A stretch of DNA of 64,000 nt. It comes from Welwitschia mirabilis (taxonomy: Eukaryota; Gnetophyta; Gnetopsida; Welwitschiales). The notes beneath the pieces are model-generated. The model was given only the letters and a program-made list of their open reading frames with translations, had not been told where the DNA came from and made no database searches. Of the stretch, positions 10,904 through 21,439 are shown in pieces (the first letter of the stretch is position 1; each line of letters opens with the position of its first letter). A program made the translations under genes and the position numbers. The stretch is from NCBI GenBank assembly GCA_051453625.1, contig JBOZIK010000001.1:79428631-79492630 (forward strand). The letters run 5' to 3'.

Positions 10904-11489
10904 AACGCCGCTGTAGAACCTCCCATGCCTGAGCACCTAACTCTAGCCGATGCCACCATAGCACCTCCCAAGCCTAAGCGCCTGCATCATGCCAATGCCG
11001 ACGCCAAAGTCCCAATGCATGATAACGTGCATCTAGTAGCTGCCATTGCCACGTCACCTTGCCCACATGGCACCTCATTCCACTTACAATCGAACCCATA
11101 TTTTTTTAGGGGGTCCTATTCTAAGGACCCACATTCTCCCTTAAATCATTTACCATATACCCCCATAAATTTTACTCCACTACAATATTGTGCAAAGGGG
11201 ATATCTTATAAAACCTTTACCTCAATTGTATTATTCCCAATGTGATGCTCCTATCCAAACCCCTTCTTATTTTCCACTAAATGATGAAGGTCACTCAAGT
11301 AAGTCCCTCACAATTCCTTTACCTCCTCCTACAATGGCATTTTCCAAACTTCCCCCCTCTCTATCCCTAAACGTCCTACATCTTGATCCTTCCTTCCTGG
11401 ATGATTTCAATGACCTATTCCACCATAATGATTTGGATTATTTATTCCCATTTGCAAAAGGCGGAGAGAGGGGGAGGCTCTAACACTTC

Positions 11490-12320
11490 CACAATGGCGT
11501 AACACAATGAATCATGAAATATCACAAATTACTAAAAATCAAACATGGACTTTAGTCCCATGACAAATACACAAATCCATAATAGGCCTTACATGGGTAT
11601 TTTGTCTCAAGTGAGATCAAACTGGATTTATTGAAAAATACAAAGCTCTACTTATTGCCAAAGGTTATAAGTAACGTCAAGGTCATGATTTTGAAGAAAG
11701 CTTTGCTCCAGTATCATGAGTTAATCAGTTAAAATTTTTCTAGACATTGCTATCAAACTAAATACATGAATTCTTCATCTTGATATAGCTTCAGCCTTTT
11801 TAAATGGTCAAATTGGAAGAAGAAGTATATGTTGAACAAACTCAAGGTTTTATAGATAAGAATTATCTAGAGCATGTTTATCACTTACACAAATCATTAT
11901 ATGAACTTAAACAGGTACCAAGAGCTTGGCTCAAAAGAAGCCATAAATTATTTATAAACTCAGGTTTTCAACATCTATCTTGTAAATCAAACATTTACAA
12001 GAAAACAGTATATGAGGATTATACCTTCATTTGCTTATATGTTGACGATCTAATATATTTTGCATCTTCAACTCTTGTGAACAAGATATTTTGACAAATG
12101 ATGGAAAAGAAATTTTAGATAACTGATTTAGGTGAGATGTCTTATTTTCTTGGGATTGAAATAAAGGAAGATCCCTTCTCAGTGTATCTATACCAGCCAA
12201 GATTTACACAAAGTCTACTTTAAAGGTTCAATATGATAAGTTGTAATTCACTCCACTTCCAGCCAATGTCAAACTTACAAAAGATGATGATACACCTATT
12301 GTTGAAGCCACTTTATATCG
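11490..12320 (+). pseudogene. Copia reverse transcriptase, broken
   Basis: The RT begins with an 'NHEISQITKNQTWTLVP' lead-in near 11,510, then 'LIAKGYK.RQGHDFEESFAPVS' near 11,650-11,715. The best part is open for 97 codons from 11,804: 'EEEVYVEQTQGF' at residues 5-16, 'HKSLYELKQVPRAW' at 29-42 and the catalytic 'YVDD' at 79-82. It continues after a stop with 'ITDLGEMSYFLGIEIKED' near 12,115-12,170. These are the canonical Copia RT blocks in order. At least four stops or frameshifts make it inactive. Confidence 0.9.
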
Positions 12321-12960
12321 CTCACTCATTAGAAGTTTATTATACTTAATGACTATAAGCCCTAATATTCAATTTAGTATCAATTACCTTTCCAGATTTA
12401 TGCAAAATCCTAAACTCCCACACTGGAAAGCTGAGAAGCATACTTGAAGAACACAAGTTCATTGGTCTCAGATATCACAAAACTAAAGACAATCTAGTTC
12501 TTCATGGTTACTCAGATGCTGATTAGGGAGGTTATCTTGATGATCGCAAATTAACTACAGGTTATTACTTCTTTTTTGGACATTCACTGATCTCCTAGTC
12601 TTCCAAAAAATGAAGCATAGTAGCAATATCATCTATAGAGGCAAAATATGTTACTCTTTTTAAAGCTACAAAGCAAACTATTTGGATACACTCACTACTT
12701 TCAGAAATGGGATTTTCTAATAAAAGACCAATTCAAATGTTCTGTGACAATACTACAGCCATTGCTATCGCAAAAAACCTAGTATTTCTGCATGAACTAA
12801 ACATATAGACATCAAGCATCACTTTATCAGAGATTTGATTAACAAGGATTTTATCAAGGTTAATCATATAAAATCTAGTTTTGAAATAGTAGATATTTAT
12901 AAAACCACTTGCTCGAGAAGATTTCATTGGATTTAGAAATTTTCTAGGTATTGATGAAGT
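12321..12960 (+). pseudogene. Copia RNase H, broken
   Basis: Follows RT directly. 'GYSDAD' (12,500-12,520) supplies the first acidic residue; then 'DDRKLTTGYYFFFGHSLIS' and 'SIVAISSIEAKYVTL' (compare VALSSTEAEYVA), 'CDNTTAIAIAKN' near 12,740-12,780, and a decayed 'HELNI' for the terminal TKHIDIKHHFIRD-type block. Stops occur at least at 12,525 and around 12,597. RNase H would degrade the RNA strand during reverse transcription. Confidence 0.85.
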
Positions 12961-12962
12961 TG

Positions 12963-12997
12963 ACACCAAAGAGGGGGGGGGGGGGGGGGGGGAAGGG
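12963..12997 (+). other. Polypurine tract with G homopolymer
   Basis: 'acaccaaagagggg' followed by a long G run at the position expected just before the 3' LTR, the plus-strand primer of reverse transcription. A stretch of more than 20 G is unusual and the sequence then drops into a 512-base N gap, so the run length may be unreliable. Confidence 0.75.
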
Positions 12998-13509
12998 NNN
13001 NNNNNNNNNNNNNNNNNNNNNNNNNNNNNNNNNNNNNNNNNNNNNNNNNNNNNNNNNNNNNNNNNNNNNNNNNNNNNNNNNNNNNNNNNNNNNNNNNNNN
13101 NNNNNNNNNNNNNNNNNNNNNNNNNNNNNNNNNNNNNNNNNNNNNNNNNNNNNNNNNNNNNNNNNNNNNNNNNNNNNNNNNNNNNNNNNNNNNNNNNNNN
13201 NNNNNNNNNNNNNNNNNNNNNNNNNNNNNNNNNNNNNNNNNNNNNNNNNNNNNNNNNNNNNNNNNNNNNNNNNNNNNNNNNNNNNNNNNNNNNNNNNNNN
13301 NNNNNNNNNNNNNNNNNNNNNNNNNNNNNNNNNNNNNNNNNNNNNNNNNNNNNNNNNNNNNNNNNNNNNNNNNNNNNNNNNNNNNNNNNNNNNNNNNNNN
13401 NNNNNNNNNNNNNNNNNNNNNNNNNNNNNNNNNNNNNNNNNNNNNNNNNNNNNNNNNNNNNNNNNNNNNNNNNNNNNNNNNNNNNNNNNNNNNNNNNNNN
13501 NNNNNNNNN
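12998..13509. other. Assembly gap (512 N)
   Basis: Covers the start of the right Copia LTR. Since the left LTR is 202 bp, the right LTR should start near 13,439 if the gap length is real. Confidence 0.95.
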
Positions 13510-13640
13510 ATCTTTCATAATTTTCTATGCCTACTATTTTCTTCCTTCTTAAAATTGTATTTATTGAGGATTAACCTCAAAAATCAGTAGAGCATGTTCA
13601 GCTAGTTTCCTTTTTGAATTCGCAAGTTCATTCTCTCTCA
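13510..13640 (+). repeat. Copia right LTR (3' 131 bp)
   Basis: Matches the end of the left LTR, including 'attgaggattaacctcaaaa' and the CTCTCTCA end at 13,640. It is followed directly by the AAGGA duplication at 13,641-13,645. Confidence 0.85.
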
Positions 13641-13645
13641 AAGGA

Positions 13646-14375
13646 TAATACTTATATCTGAACTAGGTTTTACATAAAATCATCTTTATTTAAAATTTTA
13701 GAAAGAGTTATATATTATGGGTTATATGAATATAGCCATGCATAAATAATGTATTCTTTATAAGTATTATCCTTTTGAAATAATACTTCATAAATTTTCC
13801 TAATTTTAGAAATAATAATTTTTATTTTTTATGAGTCATCACTTAGATACATGAGATTTATTTGGGATAAGAGTAGACTTGATTGAAAGATAACTAAAAT
13901 TTATATAATATAAACCATTTTAAAATTTATATAGTATAAACCATTTGAATAAGTGCATACATAGTATATATTATAATTCATGGTTTGTAACTATTTCCAG
14001 GTTGAAGAAAATCTTTAGCTCATATGAGAAACAAAGGTCTTTGAATCCTTTATTCATGTAGCAGATGTTCTGTATAAAAAGTGAAAAAACCTTAGAATAT
14101 GCATGTAAATTTTGGTGTATAATGCATTAATTCACTAAGATCCTATTTTAGGAAATACTCATATTTTTCTTGTAAATAATGTGTAATGTATCTTTATTCA
14201 AATAAAACTTTTTTGCTCTAATGAAGGTGAAATATAATGGTTATTTAATTACTTCAGTTATGTAAAAATGTATTCTATGAAAGGTGAAGCATTTTCTACT
14301 AACGTTTATTCATTTACAAATTGTTATTACTATTAAAAGAAATATGTTTAGAATATGCTTTCTACACATGTTGCG
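13646..14375. repeat. Long direct repeat A, copy 2 (right part)
   Basis: Continuation of copy 2 after the Copia element, matching 2,395-3,090 of copy 1; landmarks are 'tagccatgcataaataatg' and 'gaagcattttctactaa' (near 14,287 and 3,000). Similarity fades near 'catgttgcgat' at 14,367-14,377, against 'aatgttgtagc' near 3,081. Confidence 0.65.
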
Positions 14376-15150
14376 ATCTGAAGAAGTAATAATTTGGTTG
14401 TCACACCCTTAAGTTCCTTATATAACTATAAAAGGATTGGATAAAATAAGTAGATAACCATAAGTAATTAAAGATATTATATCATTTTTCTGTTAGTTTT
14501 GATAAATATCTTTAGAAATGATTTTTAAAAAATGATGTAAAAATTGGAATTGTAACAACGTCTTAATAAAATATAGATTTATTCTTTGCATTATCACATA
14601 CAACTATAATATCCTACTTTAGATATTTTGACCTATATGGATTTGTGCCATCTATATTACAAAAATCCAAATAATCAAAAATTGATGTAGATAATAATAT
14701 TCTTTACATATATTATACTAATATAGTTTTATAGTCAAGTACAAGTTACATCTATACAAAACATCATGTTAGTTTTATAATCAAAATTTTTAGTGTAGGG
14801 TAAAGGAAACCTAAAAGGGGAAAAAAGGAGAAGATAGCAAAAGAGAGAAATTTAGTTGATTGATCAGTACATTATTAATAAAAGAAAAGTTAGCTTTTTA
14901 GAAAAGAGCTTTATTAGATTAAAAAAAAGATAAATCCAATTTTTTCACTTGGCTTCTAGAAAGTATAAGGCTTCCTCATGAAAAATTCTATAAGATTAAG
15001 GACTAGAAGGTGAATAGACATGAGATCGTCTTATCCTCATAAATGCTTGATTACTCACATCCTTCATCATGACATACTATTCAATAATCAAGAGACAATA
15101 AATTGAAAACTCACAAGTTAAAGGTAATAATGAAAAAATATAGGTGCTAA
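14376..15150. other. Unassigned AT-rich sequence
   Basis: No coding, RNA or repeat feature recognised. It separates repeat A from the decayed minus-strand Copia and may include old LTR sequence. Confidence 0.4.
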
Positions 15151-15449
15151 GATTGTGCAACTACACTAAATTATTTGGCTTTGCCTATTATTCAAGTGAG
15201 AATATAATAAAAAATCCAAATTTTTAAAAACATAATATTTCCTATTACATAGAGTGATCATGTTTTTGCACAAACCACATCAAAAAGTGGTGTCTGAGGT
15301 ATTTTTATTTAAAGTAAATTGCAAAACTTTACAAAACTCACCAAAAAAATTATAAGGTTTTTTCTCTTAAAGTATGTTGGAAAAAATTATGCATTACTGT
15401 TTGTGATACTTCTAAAAAGTTAGATTTAAATCAGGAATTACCATATTTC

Positions 15450-16600
15450 TTAAATTGATTTTTATGTTTCTGAAGTCTCCTTTTAAATTAGCATCACTAC
15501 AAGCAAACCAAGCATTCATTCCTTTGTTATAGCTTTTTGTTTATGATTATTTTAACATACCTTAAGTTGTTTTTGCTACCTTTAAGTATTCTTCATTTGG
15601 TTCAATCATTTATCTTAAAATAAAATTAACTAAAAGCTCTAAATGTGGTTTATAATATATAAGAAATCTTAATGATCTAATGCGTTTTGTAAAATATGTT
15701 GCATTTAACCTTGGTTCTTCTTAATCTTTTATCAAAGTCATACAATAATGGTGTTGCTGTTAGATTTGTATTATGCATGTCAAAATTCTTCAACAAGTTT
15801 CTTACATACATACTTTGATGAAATATGATGCCTTACTTATTTTTTTCAACTTTAAAACTAAGAAAGTATTGTAACTATCTCATGTCTTTCATGTTAAACA
15901 CTTGCATCTTGCTTTTGAACTTATTCAACAAGTTTATACATGACATAAAGAAAGGAAAAGAACATCACTTACAAAAACTAAAATATAAATCACATTGTCT
16001 TCCTTCCAACTATAAAACAAAGTAGATCTTGTAATGTAAATTTTGCAGTCTTCTTATGTAGATAAATATGAAATGTATTCTACTAAGTACTTGGGCTTCT
16101 TGAGGCCATAAAGTCCATTATTCAAGTTGTAAACATGATTTTCTATGCCTTTATTCATAAGACCTACTACTTGTAATACACACACTTCCTATTCTAGAAC
16201 ATCATTCAAGAAGGATGAACTAATGTATAGCTAATAAACTATTACAGTAAATTAGGTACCAAACAAAGTACAAATGTAATGGTATATACTTGTGAAATGA
16301 TTATCCTTTCGCTAGTAACCTTGATTTTAACTCATTACTTTGTTTTCTTAATATACCTTGACCTTGTAGATCATTTTTAGAGATATCATCTTCTTTTCTT
16401 TTTACCTTATGACAAGATCCTAAGCGTTGTTTTTTTTTAATTTTTCAGACCTTCTTCTCCCTTTCTTACTTCCATTAATTTTCTTGAAGAGCTTCATCCA
16501 GTATATTTGATTATTAAATGTCATTTAATATTGTTGTTATACCTTGTAAGTTTTCTTACTATCTTGTCATTCTTTTATTAAAGTTTTAATCAAGCATTAG
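15450..16600 (-). pseudogene. Copia RT and RNase H remnant
   Basis: The minus strand gives 'NHVYNLNNGLYGLKKP' near 16,135-16,085 (compare VCKLKKSLYGLKQSP), then 'SKMQVFNMKDMR.LQYFLSF' near 15,910-15,845 (compare F-M-D-L-G-x-x-x-YFLG) and 'MYVRNLLKNFDMHNTN' near 15,815-15,765. 'SDANLKGD' (compare SDADWAGD) near 15,490 marks RNase H. The YVDD box was not found cleanly. The plus-strand open frame 15,825-16,025 is a shadow. Confidence 0.7.
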
Positions 16601-17203
16601 AATATTTATGATGCTTTAATAGGTTATTTCTACTTTGAGGTAAAAAGTATTATTCACTATCATAAAACTGCTATAAAGAGCCATCAAAATCTAAATTGTT
16701 CATCTCATAGTCAAGCTTATCTTTCTTAAAGTTTATCACCTTGAAGCCACAAAATTTCTAGTCTTCAAATTCATGCATTTATAGCCTGGAGTTTATTTAT
16801 CATAACTACTAAAAAGGGTCTTCTATTACTTTATCATTAAATTTTCTTCTTGTTTCTAATGGTACATGGATTTAACACTTATGGCTAAATACTCTTCCAT
16901 GAGAAAGATTGATTATGTCCCTGTTAGTAGCTTAAATAATGTCTTCTCCAAGTTGTGCTTGTTGATAAATCTATTATTAATGTAGTTTGCTATATAGAAA
17001 AGTTTATTTCACATGTTTTCGAGTGTTTTTTAATGATGCAACATTCCTTTTATCATCTTCAACAAAGTGTGATTAATCCTTTTTGTCATACCATTTTATT
17101 CATATGTGTACTATGTTTCTTTCTCTTGAATGTTGCCATTAGAATAAAAAATTATCCTATAATAATTAAAAATAAAAATTTATTCTTTGATCAAATTCAT
17201 ATT

Positions 17204-17461
17204 TTAAAATTTTATAACAAAAACATTCTCAACATCTGCTCTAAAAAGCTTGAAAAAGTGAAAAGTTTCTACTTTTTCTTTTAATCTGTATACAAAGCCA
17301 TGTCTATTAAATTCATTAATCAAGACATAGATATACCTTGATCCACTACTTGCTTGATATTTTGTGGGATCTATTAGATTCATATGAATGAGCTTCAACT
17401 TTATTTCCCCCTCTTTCTTAGACTTGAATGAACACTTTTTATTTACTTCACTTTCATGCAT
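17204..17461 (-). pseudogene. Copia integrase N-terminal core
   Basis: An 85-codon open stretch. Residues 22-45 ('IKLKLIHMNLIDPTKYQASS') match the Copia integrase start (…IHSDVCGPM…), followed by 'GSRYIYVLINEFNRHGFVYR' and 'LKEKVETFHFFKLFRADVE', the classic RYFVTFIDDYSRF-VYFLK block. The second Asp of the FIDD segment reads NE here, so a catalytic acidic residue context is altered. The pre-integrase domain lies upstream near 17,560 with an 'FGMLD.GI' remnant of the WHxRLGH motif. The rest of integrase towards 16,700 is poorly preserved. Confidence 0.75.
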
Positions 17462-18349
17462 GCTTCACATTACTATCCACTTCTTTATTCATAGTCCTTT
17501 ATGCCTTGAATATGTAATTTTGTAATATTTTCTACCAATAATGATGATTAATATGCCCTAATCTAGCATGCCAAAAGTTAAATTATATTACTAATCTTAT
17601 AATTTTGATAAAATTCATCTTTAATAACCACCATAAGCAAATTTTATTCTTCCTTTTCATAGATGAAACAATGTTTAACTTTATATTTTTATGTTTCATA
17701 AGTTGACATTTAATTTATTGTCATAATTCTTTTGAGTAAGCTACTTTATAGAGATTAGATTTCATATCAAAGAAGAAGGGTAAATGGTGTCTTGGATATA
17801 TCATTTAAAGAAAGTGAAATAGTACTAATGCCTTTTAAGTTTAATCTTGTTTACATTTCCAATGCTAAATTCTTCTAAAATTTTCAACTTTGAATGACTA
17901 AATAATGTTTGTCTCTAGAAGACAATTGAAACAACCTTAATCTAGAATTCATTCATAACTAGTGATAAAAGTTTATGTACATATCATGTTGTGGATGCTT
18001 TGTCATTACTTATTGTCTTGTTTTTGTTCCTTGAGTCATTGCTAATTTAATGTGTGTTGAGTTTGATGTAGAACCTTTTTCATATATTGTTGCATGTAGC
18101 TATTGCATGCCTTAATATTGACTTGATAACATCAAATATTTGTTGTTTTAACTATATTATTTGGATACTCCTTGAACTTAAGTAGTCATACTTCTTTTCC
18201 TTCTTTCCATAATTCGTTTTAAAGTATTCATGTATGCATAATAGTTTCATGTGCCTATTTTATTGCTACTATAATATTCTAGTCTTGGTGCATCTACATA
18301 ACTTATTTCTTCTTATAGATCTCTTTCTCATCTTGAAGCAAATATGCCT

Positions 18350-18990
18350 TTAGGACTTCTTCCTCTTCTTGCATATTATGGTTAGTTTTAAAAGTGTTAT
18401 GATAAGTCCTTATTCAATCTTTTCCTCTGTAGTTTTGGCCTCCTCTCATCACAATGAAAGTACTATTAAACTATTCACTTCTTTTTTCAAGGTTTTATTT
18501 GTTTTGAAATGAGAGAATGAGGTCATTAAAAGAATAGTTGTTCACATATTTGAATATCATAATAGCAAAGTATCTTATTGACCAATGATGTTCTAGACTT
18601 TACTTCTATAAGTCCTGTAAGTCTATTAGAATGTTTTACAATAATTTAAGAAAGCTACCAAGAGGATTACCTTCATACATGATGAGGTTTTAGAATTTCT
18701 ATTTTTTTACATAAGGTTAACCTATTGTACTGTGGTTGTACCCTTGAATGCATTCTTTAGTACATCCTAATACTGTTTTGCAATGTTCTTTGTTGTAACA
18801 TTTAAAAATACCTTATCATGCATTCTAGATTTAATAATGCATCTTGCCATTGTGTCCTTATTATTCCTCTCATCACACGCTTTTTTATAGTTATTTATCA
18901 TTAACTGGTAATCTTCTAGTTTTACCACTCTAAATGAGTTTTTAATTACATCGCATGCTTCATTTACCCCTAATATAGTTTTAATTTTCT
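18350..18990 (-). pseudogene. Copia gag remnant
   Basis: The minus-strand translation shows 'ERNNKDTMARCIIKSRMHDK' (compare the UBN2 core of Copia gag where each residue of the A-A-I-x-x-A-L pattern is replaced), then 'VLKNAFKGTT', matching the W-x-x-L-x-x-x-F/Y-x-G segment. Continuing homology to 18,350 is inferred from position only. Numerous stops. Confidence 0.5.
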
Positions 18991-19068
18991 TCTACCAATA
19001 CTCAAAGTTTTTCCTTTAAAAACTAAAACGTTAAGTTCATGCAATATATTATAATATCCCTATAACAC

Positions 19069-19080
19069 CTGATACTACAT
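19069..19080 (-). other. Decayed Met-tRNA primer site
   Basis: The minus strand reads TAGTATCAGGTG, 8 of 12 identical to TGGTATCAGAGC, placed between the LTR remnant and gag as expected for the 15,150-19,620 element. Confidence 0.45.
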
Positions 19081-19620
19081 GATTAAGCATATCTAAACCA
19101 ACCTATTTGGCATTTCCTATGCTTCAAGTAAAAATAGAATTAAAAAATCAAATTTCAAAAATCAAAAGATGTCCACTTACATCTTAAAGGGTATGAATTA
19201 AACCTTTTTTTATTAGGCTATGAAAACCCATTAGAAAGTATAAATTAATTATTATTATTCAAAATCAATTGTAAAATTTCAAAAAACTCACTTAAAAACT
19301 TTAAAAATTTTTAAATTAGTAATATATATTGAAAAACATTTTCCCCTTAAAAGTACATTGAAAAAAACTTTCTTAAGAGTAATGAAATAAAGTCTATATC
19401 CATATAAACATGAAAGTTATCAAGTAATAAAAATGGAAGATAGTAAAAAGATTGTAGATTTGAGAAAACTCTAGATTTATTACTACTAATAATTCTTTTC
19501 TTTCATTTTCACTTTGAAATAATAGTTCATACAACACGAACATAGTACCAATGCTTCTTAAGATCCTAGCCTTTTAAACATTTTAGCTAAATAAGTAAAA
19601 ATCCTAATAAATAACTTATA

Positions 19621-19625
19621 CCTAT
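19621..19625. repeat. Target-site duplication CCTAT (left)
   Basis: Precedes the left LTR edge at 19,626 and is repeated exactly at 31,946-31,950 after the right LTR edge, fixing the ends of the 12.3 kb gypsy element. Confidence 0.8.
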
Positions 19626-20892
19626 TATTGTGGTGTATATTTTTGTAATCTTTTACATTCTTGTTAAATCCTATGAATCACAAATATATATTGTAAAATA
19701 TAAAATACTAATATAGATAAGAGTGGATTCGAATATCGTAATTTGTTAAAGGCATAAGCAATAAGAAAGAGAATATATTTCAAATGAAATATTTTTTTAT
19801 TTTCTTTTTAAGTAGAACAATAATGTAAAAACAATGTAAAGGAAACACACTATGCAAATGAAATGCAAGAACTATTCTAAATGCAATATCTATTTGATTA
19901 CCAAATCAACCTATCATAGAGATTGACCGTGTATAGTCTAGATTAATTAAGGAGAACTACTACTGAATCCTAACCAACCTCAGCTATCAGGCACATCAAA
20001 TAGAATATGGAAAACATATAATGTTAAATTACAAAATGGAATATGAAATGTAATATAACTACTCTAATAGTTTCAACCTTAACAGAGGTTGTCCTTGTGA
20101 TCTATATCATAAATAAAGCTTGTCATAAAATCATAAGCAAAATAAACCATTTGGGAGATGTACATAACAAAAATATGAAAAGGAAAATAGAGTTTTGATT
20201 AAAAGTAAACCAACATCCATGTTATAAAATAATAACATCTTAATAGAGGATACATAGACCAACACCAGGGAAGACATATTTCTATAACAATAATGGATGA
20301 ATCTTCTATCCTTTGATCTCTTGTCATGAGAATTTTCAGTGCCAAAGAAAATGAGGTTAGAGTCAAGGGTGGAGGAGGTATTTGTTACAAATAAGAATTT
20401 AAAAATAAAAAACCCTAAAAGACATAGTAAAACCCTCATGGACATGCAAGAGGATGCATGACACATTATAGAATTTTGATGAAGTTTGATGAATAATTAT
20501 TTTTAGGTGTCATTATAATGGTCATCCAAATAATATAGGAGATGATTTGATATCAACTAGGATCCACAATAGCTTCCATTTTGGTTTAGTTAGGGTACTA
20601 GTCAGCATACTTTCTTCTAGCATCTATATGGTTATTTGGATAATGTAGTAGATGATGGGCTCTTAAAATCATTTCTTTGCATTAGACCAGCCTCTTGGAT
20701 CATAGGATTTCTTCTTCATATAGGAAGTATTTCAAATTACTTGAAATGCTATTAAATGTAATGAAGATTGTATGTCTTTGTGATAATTGCATTAGCTCTC
20801 TATTATTAATAAGACTCTGCATAAACCTATGTAACATATTATAAAACTACTCAAACTACCCTATCAAATACATATAATTTGGCATCACAACA
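19626..20892 (-). repeat. Athila-like 3' LTR
   Basis: Aligns with 30,786-31,945 along its length; landmarks include 'ctttttaagtagaacaa' (19,804) and 'aacactaatg' (30,936), 'tatgcaaatgaaatgcaaga', and the right edges 'ggcatcacaaca' and 'agcatcgtaata'. The minus-strand start TGTTGTGATGCC is intact and follows a polypurine tract. The minus-strand open frame 20,131-20,466 lies inside the LTR and is not a gene. Confidence 0.88.
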
Positions 20893-20904
20893 TAGCCCCC
20901 ACTT
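20893..20904 (-). other. Polypurine tract of the Athila-like element
   Basis: The minus strand reads AAGTGGGGGCTA immediately before TGTTGTG, as expected for priming plus-strand DNA at the 3' LTR. Confidence 0.85.
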
Positions 20905-21430
20905 AGCCTTATTAGTCCCTGACAAAGTTAGATGAACAATCACAATTGTGAGCCAAATTGATTAAAGATGAATCAACTAATGAAACTATAAAATAAACTC
21001 AGAAATCTCATCATGTAAGAAAGAAATGTTAAAAATAGATAATTAAACATTTCACCTAGGTGAATTAAGTGGCTATACTATCGTCCAGTTCATCGTCTAA
21101 ATAATGGAGGGGACAATAGACTAAAAAAATGCTCTTAAAAAATAGGAGTCTATGAATTTTTTTTAGAAAGATAAACATTAAAACACTTTAAAATTATTAG
21201 CCCCCTACTTAAATATGCAGCATATCATAAAAATAATCCTTTGTATCATGATAAAATAATCATCATAAAGTGTCTTAATAATATATAAATAATGTGCATA
21301 ATATCTTAAAAATAAGAGTGTAAGCCATAACGATAACTCAAAAAATGATGTATCTATAAAATCATGAGTTTTAGTAAAATATACAAAGGGAAGACACATA
21401 ATAAGATATAATAAAATCACCCCTCTATTT
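20905..21430 (-). other. 3' leader of Athila-like element, no gene seen
   Basis: Between the extra 3' region and the polypurine tract. A 71-codon minus-strand open frame (21,205-21,420) is Leu/Tyr/Ile-rich, as expected by chance in such AT-rich sequence; I see no motif. A stretch near 21,080 ('catcgtctaaataatggagg') resembles 30,585 in the leader. Confidence 0.4.
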
Positions 21431-21439
21431 GTGTGAGAA

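Larger units (their letters stand above)
9665..11480 (+). pseudogene. Expanded GC-rich pol linker between integrase and RT
   Basis: Copia pol usually has a short variable Ser/Pro-rich linker here. This one is ~1.8 kb (~600 codons). It opens in the integrase frame with 'VKIIEAPLSSNTPLNNTPLP', runs open to unit 3 of a 42-bp tandem array where a 1-bp loss shifts it, resumes open in other frames (10,536-10,916; 10,754-11,245; 11,190-11,483) and rejoins pol at '...GGERGRL' before RT. Composition is Ser/Pro/Ala/His-rich and GC-rich, unlike the AT-rich flanks. Three blocks are visible: a low-complexity Ser/Pro/His part, the 42-bp array, and an Ala/Pro-rich ~63-bp repeat. No known domain is recognised. 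It may be an expanded linker or captured foreign sequence. Confidence 0.6.
6998..13640 (+). mobile_element. Copia LTR retrotransposon, nested in repeat A
   Basis: A complete but dead Ty1/Copia element. Bounds come from the LTR ends (TGTTAG at 6,998; CTCTCA at 13,640) and from a perfect 5-bp target duplication AAGGA at 6,993-6,997 and 13,641-13,645. Order on the plus strand: LTR, Met-tRNA primer site, gag, protease, integrase, a long unusual linker, RT, RNase H, polypurine tract, LTR. This order of integrase before RT defines Copia. Stops and frameshifts occur throughout gag and pol, and two N gaps (9,475-9,574; 12,998-13,509) hide a nested insert and most of the right LTR. Codon remnants are much better preserved than in the neighbouring Copia at 15,150-19,620, so this is a younger insertion. 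Confidence 0.9.
15150..19620 (-). mobile_element. Decayed Copia element with LTR remnants
   Basis: A minus-strand Copia in which every domain can still be placed: leader and primer-site remnant near 19,075, gag 18,950-18,350, protease 17,960-17,750, pre-integrase ~17,560, integrase 17,461 and below, RT 16,600-15,800, RNase H 15,750-15,450. Blocks at about 15,154-15,430 and 19,083-19,480 share sequence in order ('ttatttggctttgcctat' against 'ctatttggcatttcctat', and 'aaaactcac' followed by 'cttaaa'), consistent with heavily diverged LTRs. The right end abuts the Athila element. Coding is full of stops, so this is older than the Copia at 6,998. Confidence 0.7.

Noticed and set aside
12733-13518. 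261-codon minus-strand frame across the N gap
   Set aside because: Mostly N; its non-N part is antisense to Copia RNase H.
16955-17284. 109-codon plus-strand frame
   Set aside because: Antisense to the decayed Copia integrase; Phe/Ile/Cys-rich composition is that of reversed AT-rich coding sequence.
20131-20466. 111-codon minus-strand frame as a membrane protein
   Set aside because: It lies wholly within the Athila-like LTR, and the matching part of the other LTR is not open in the same way.
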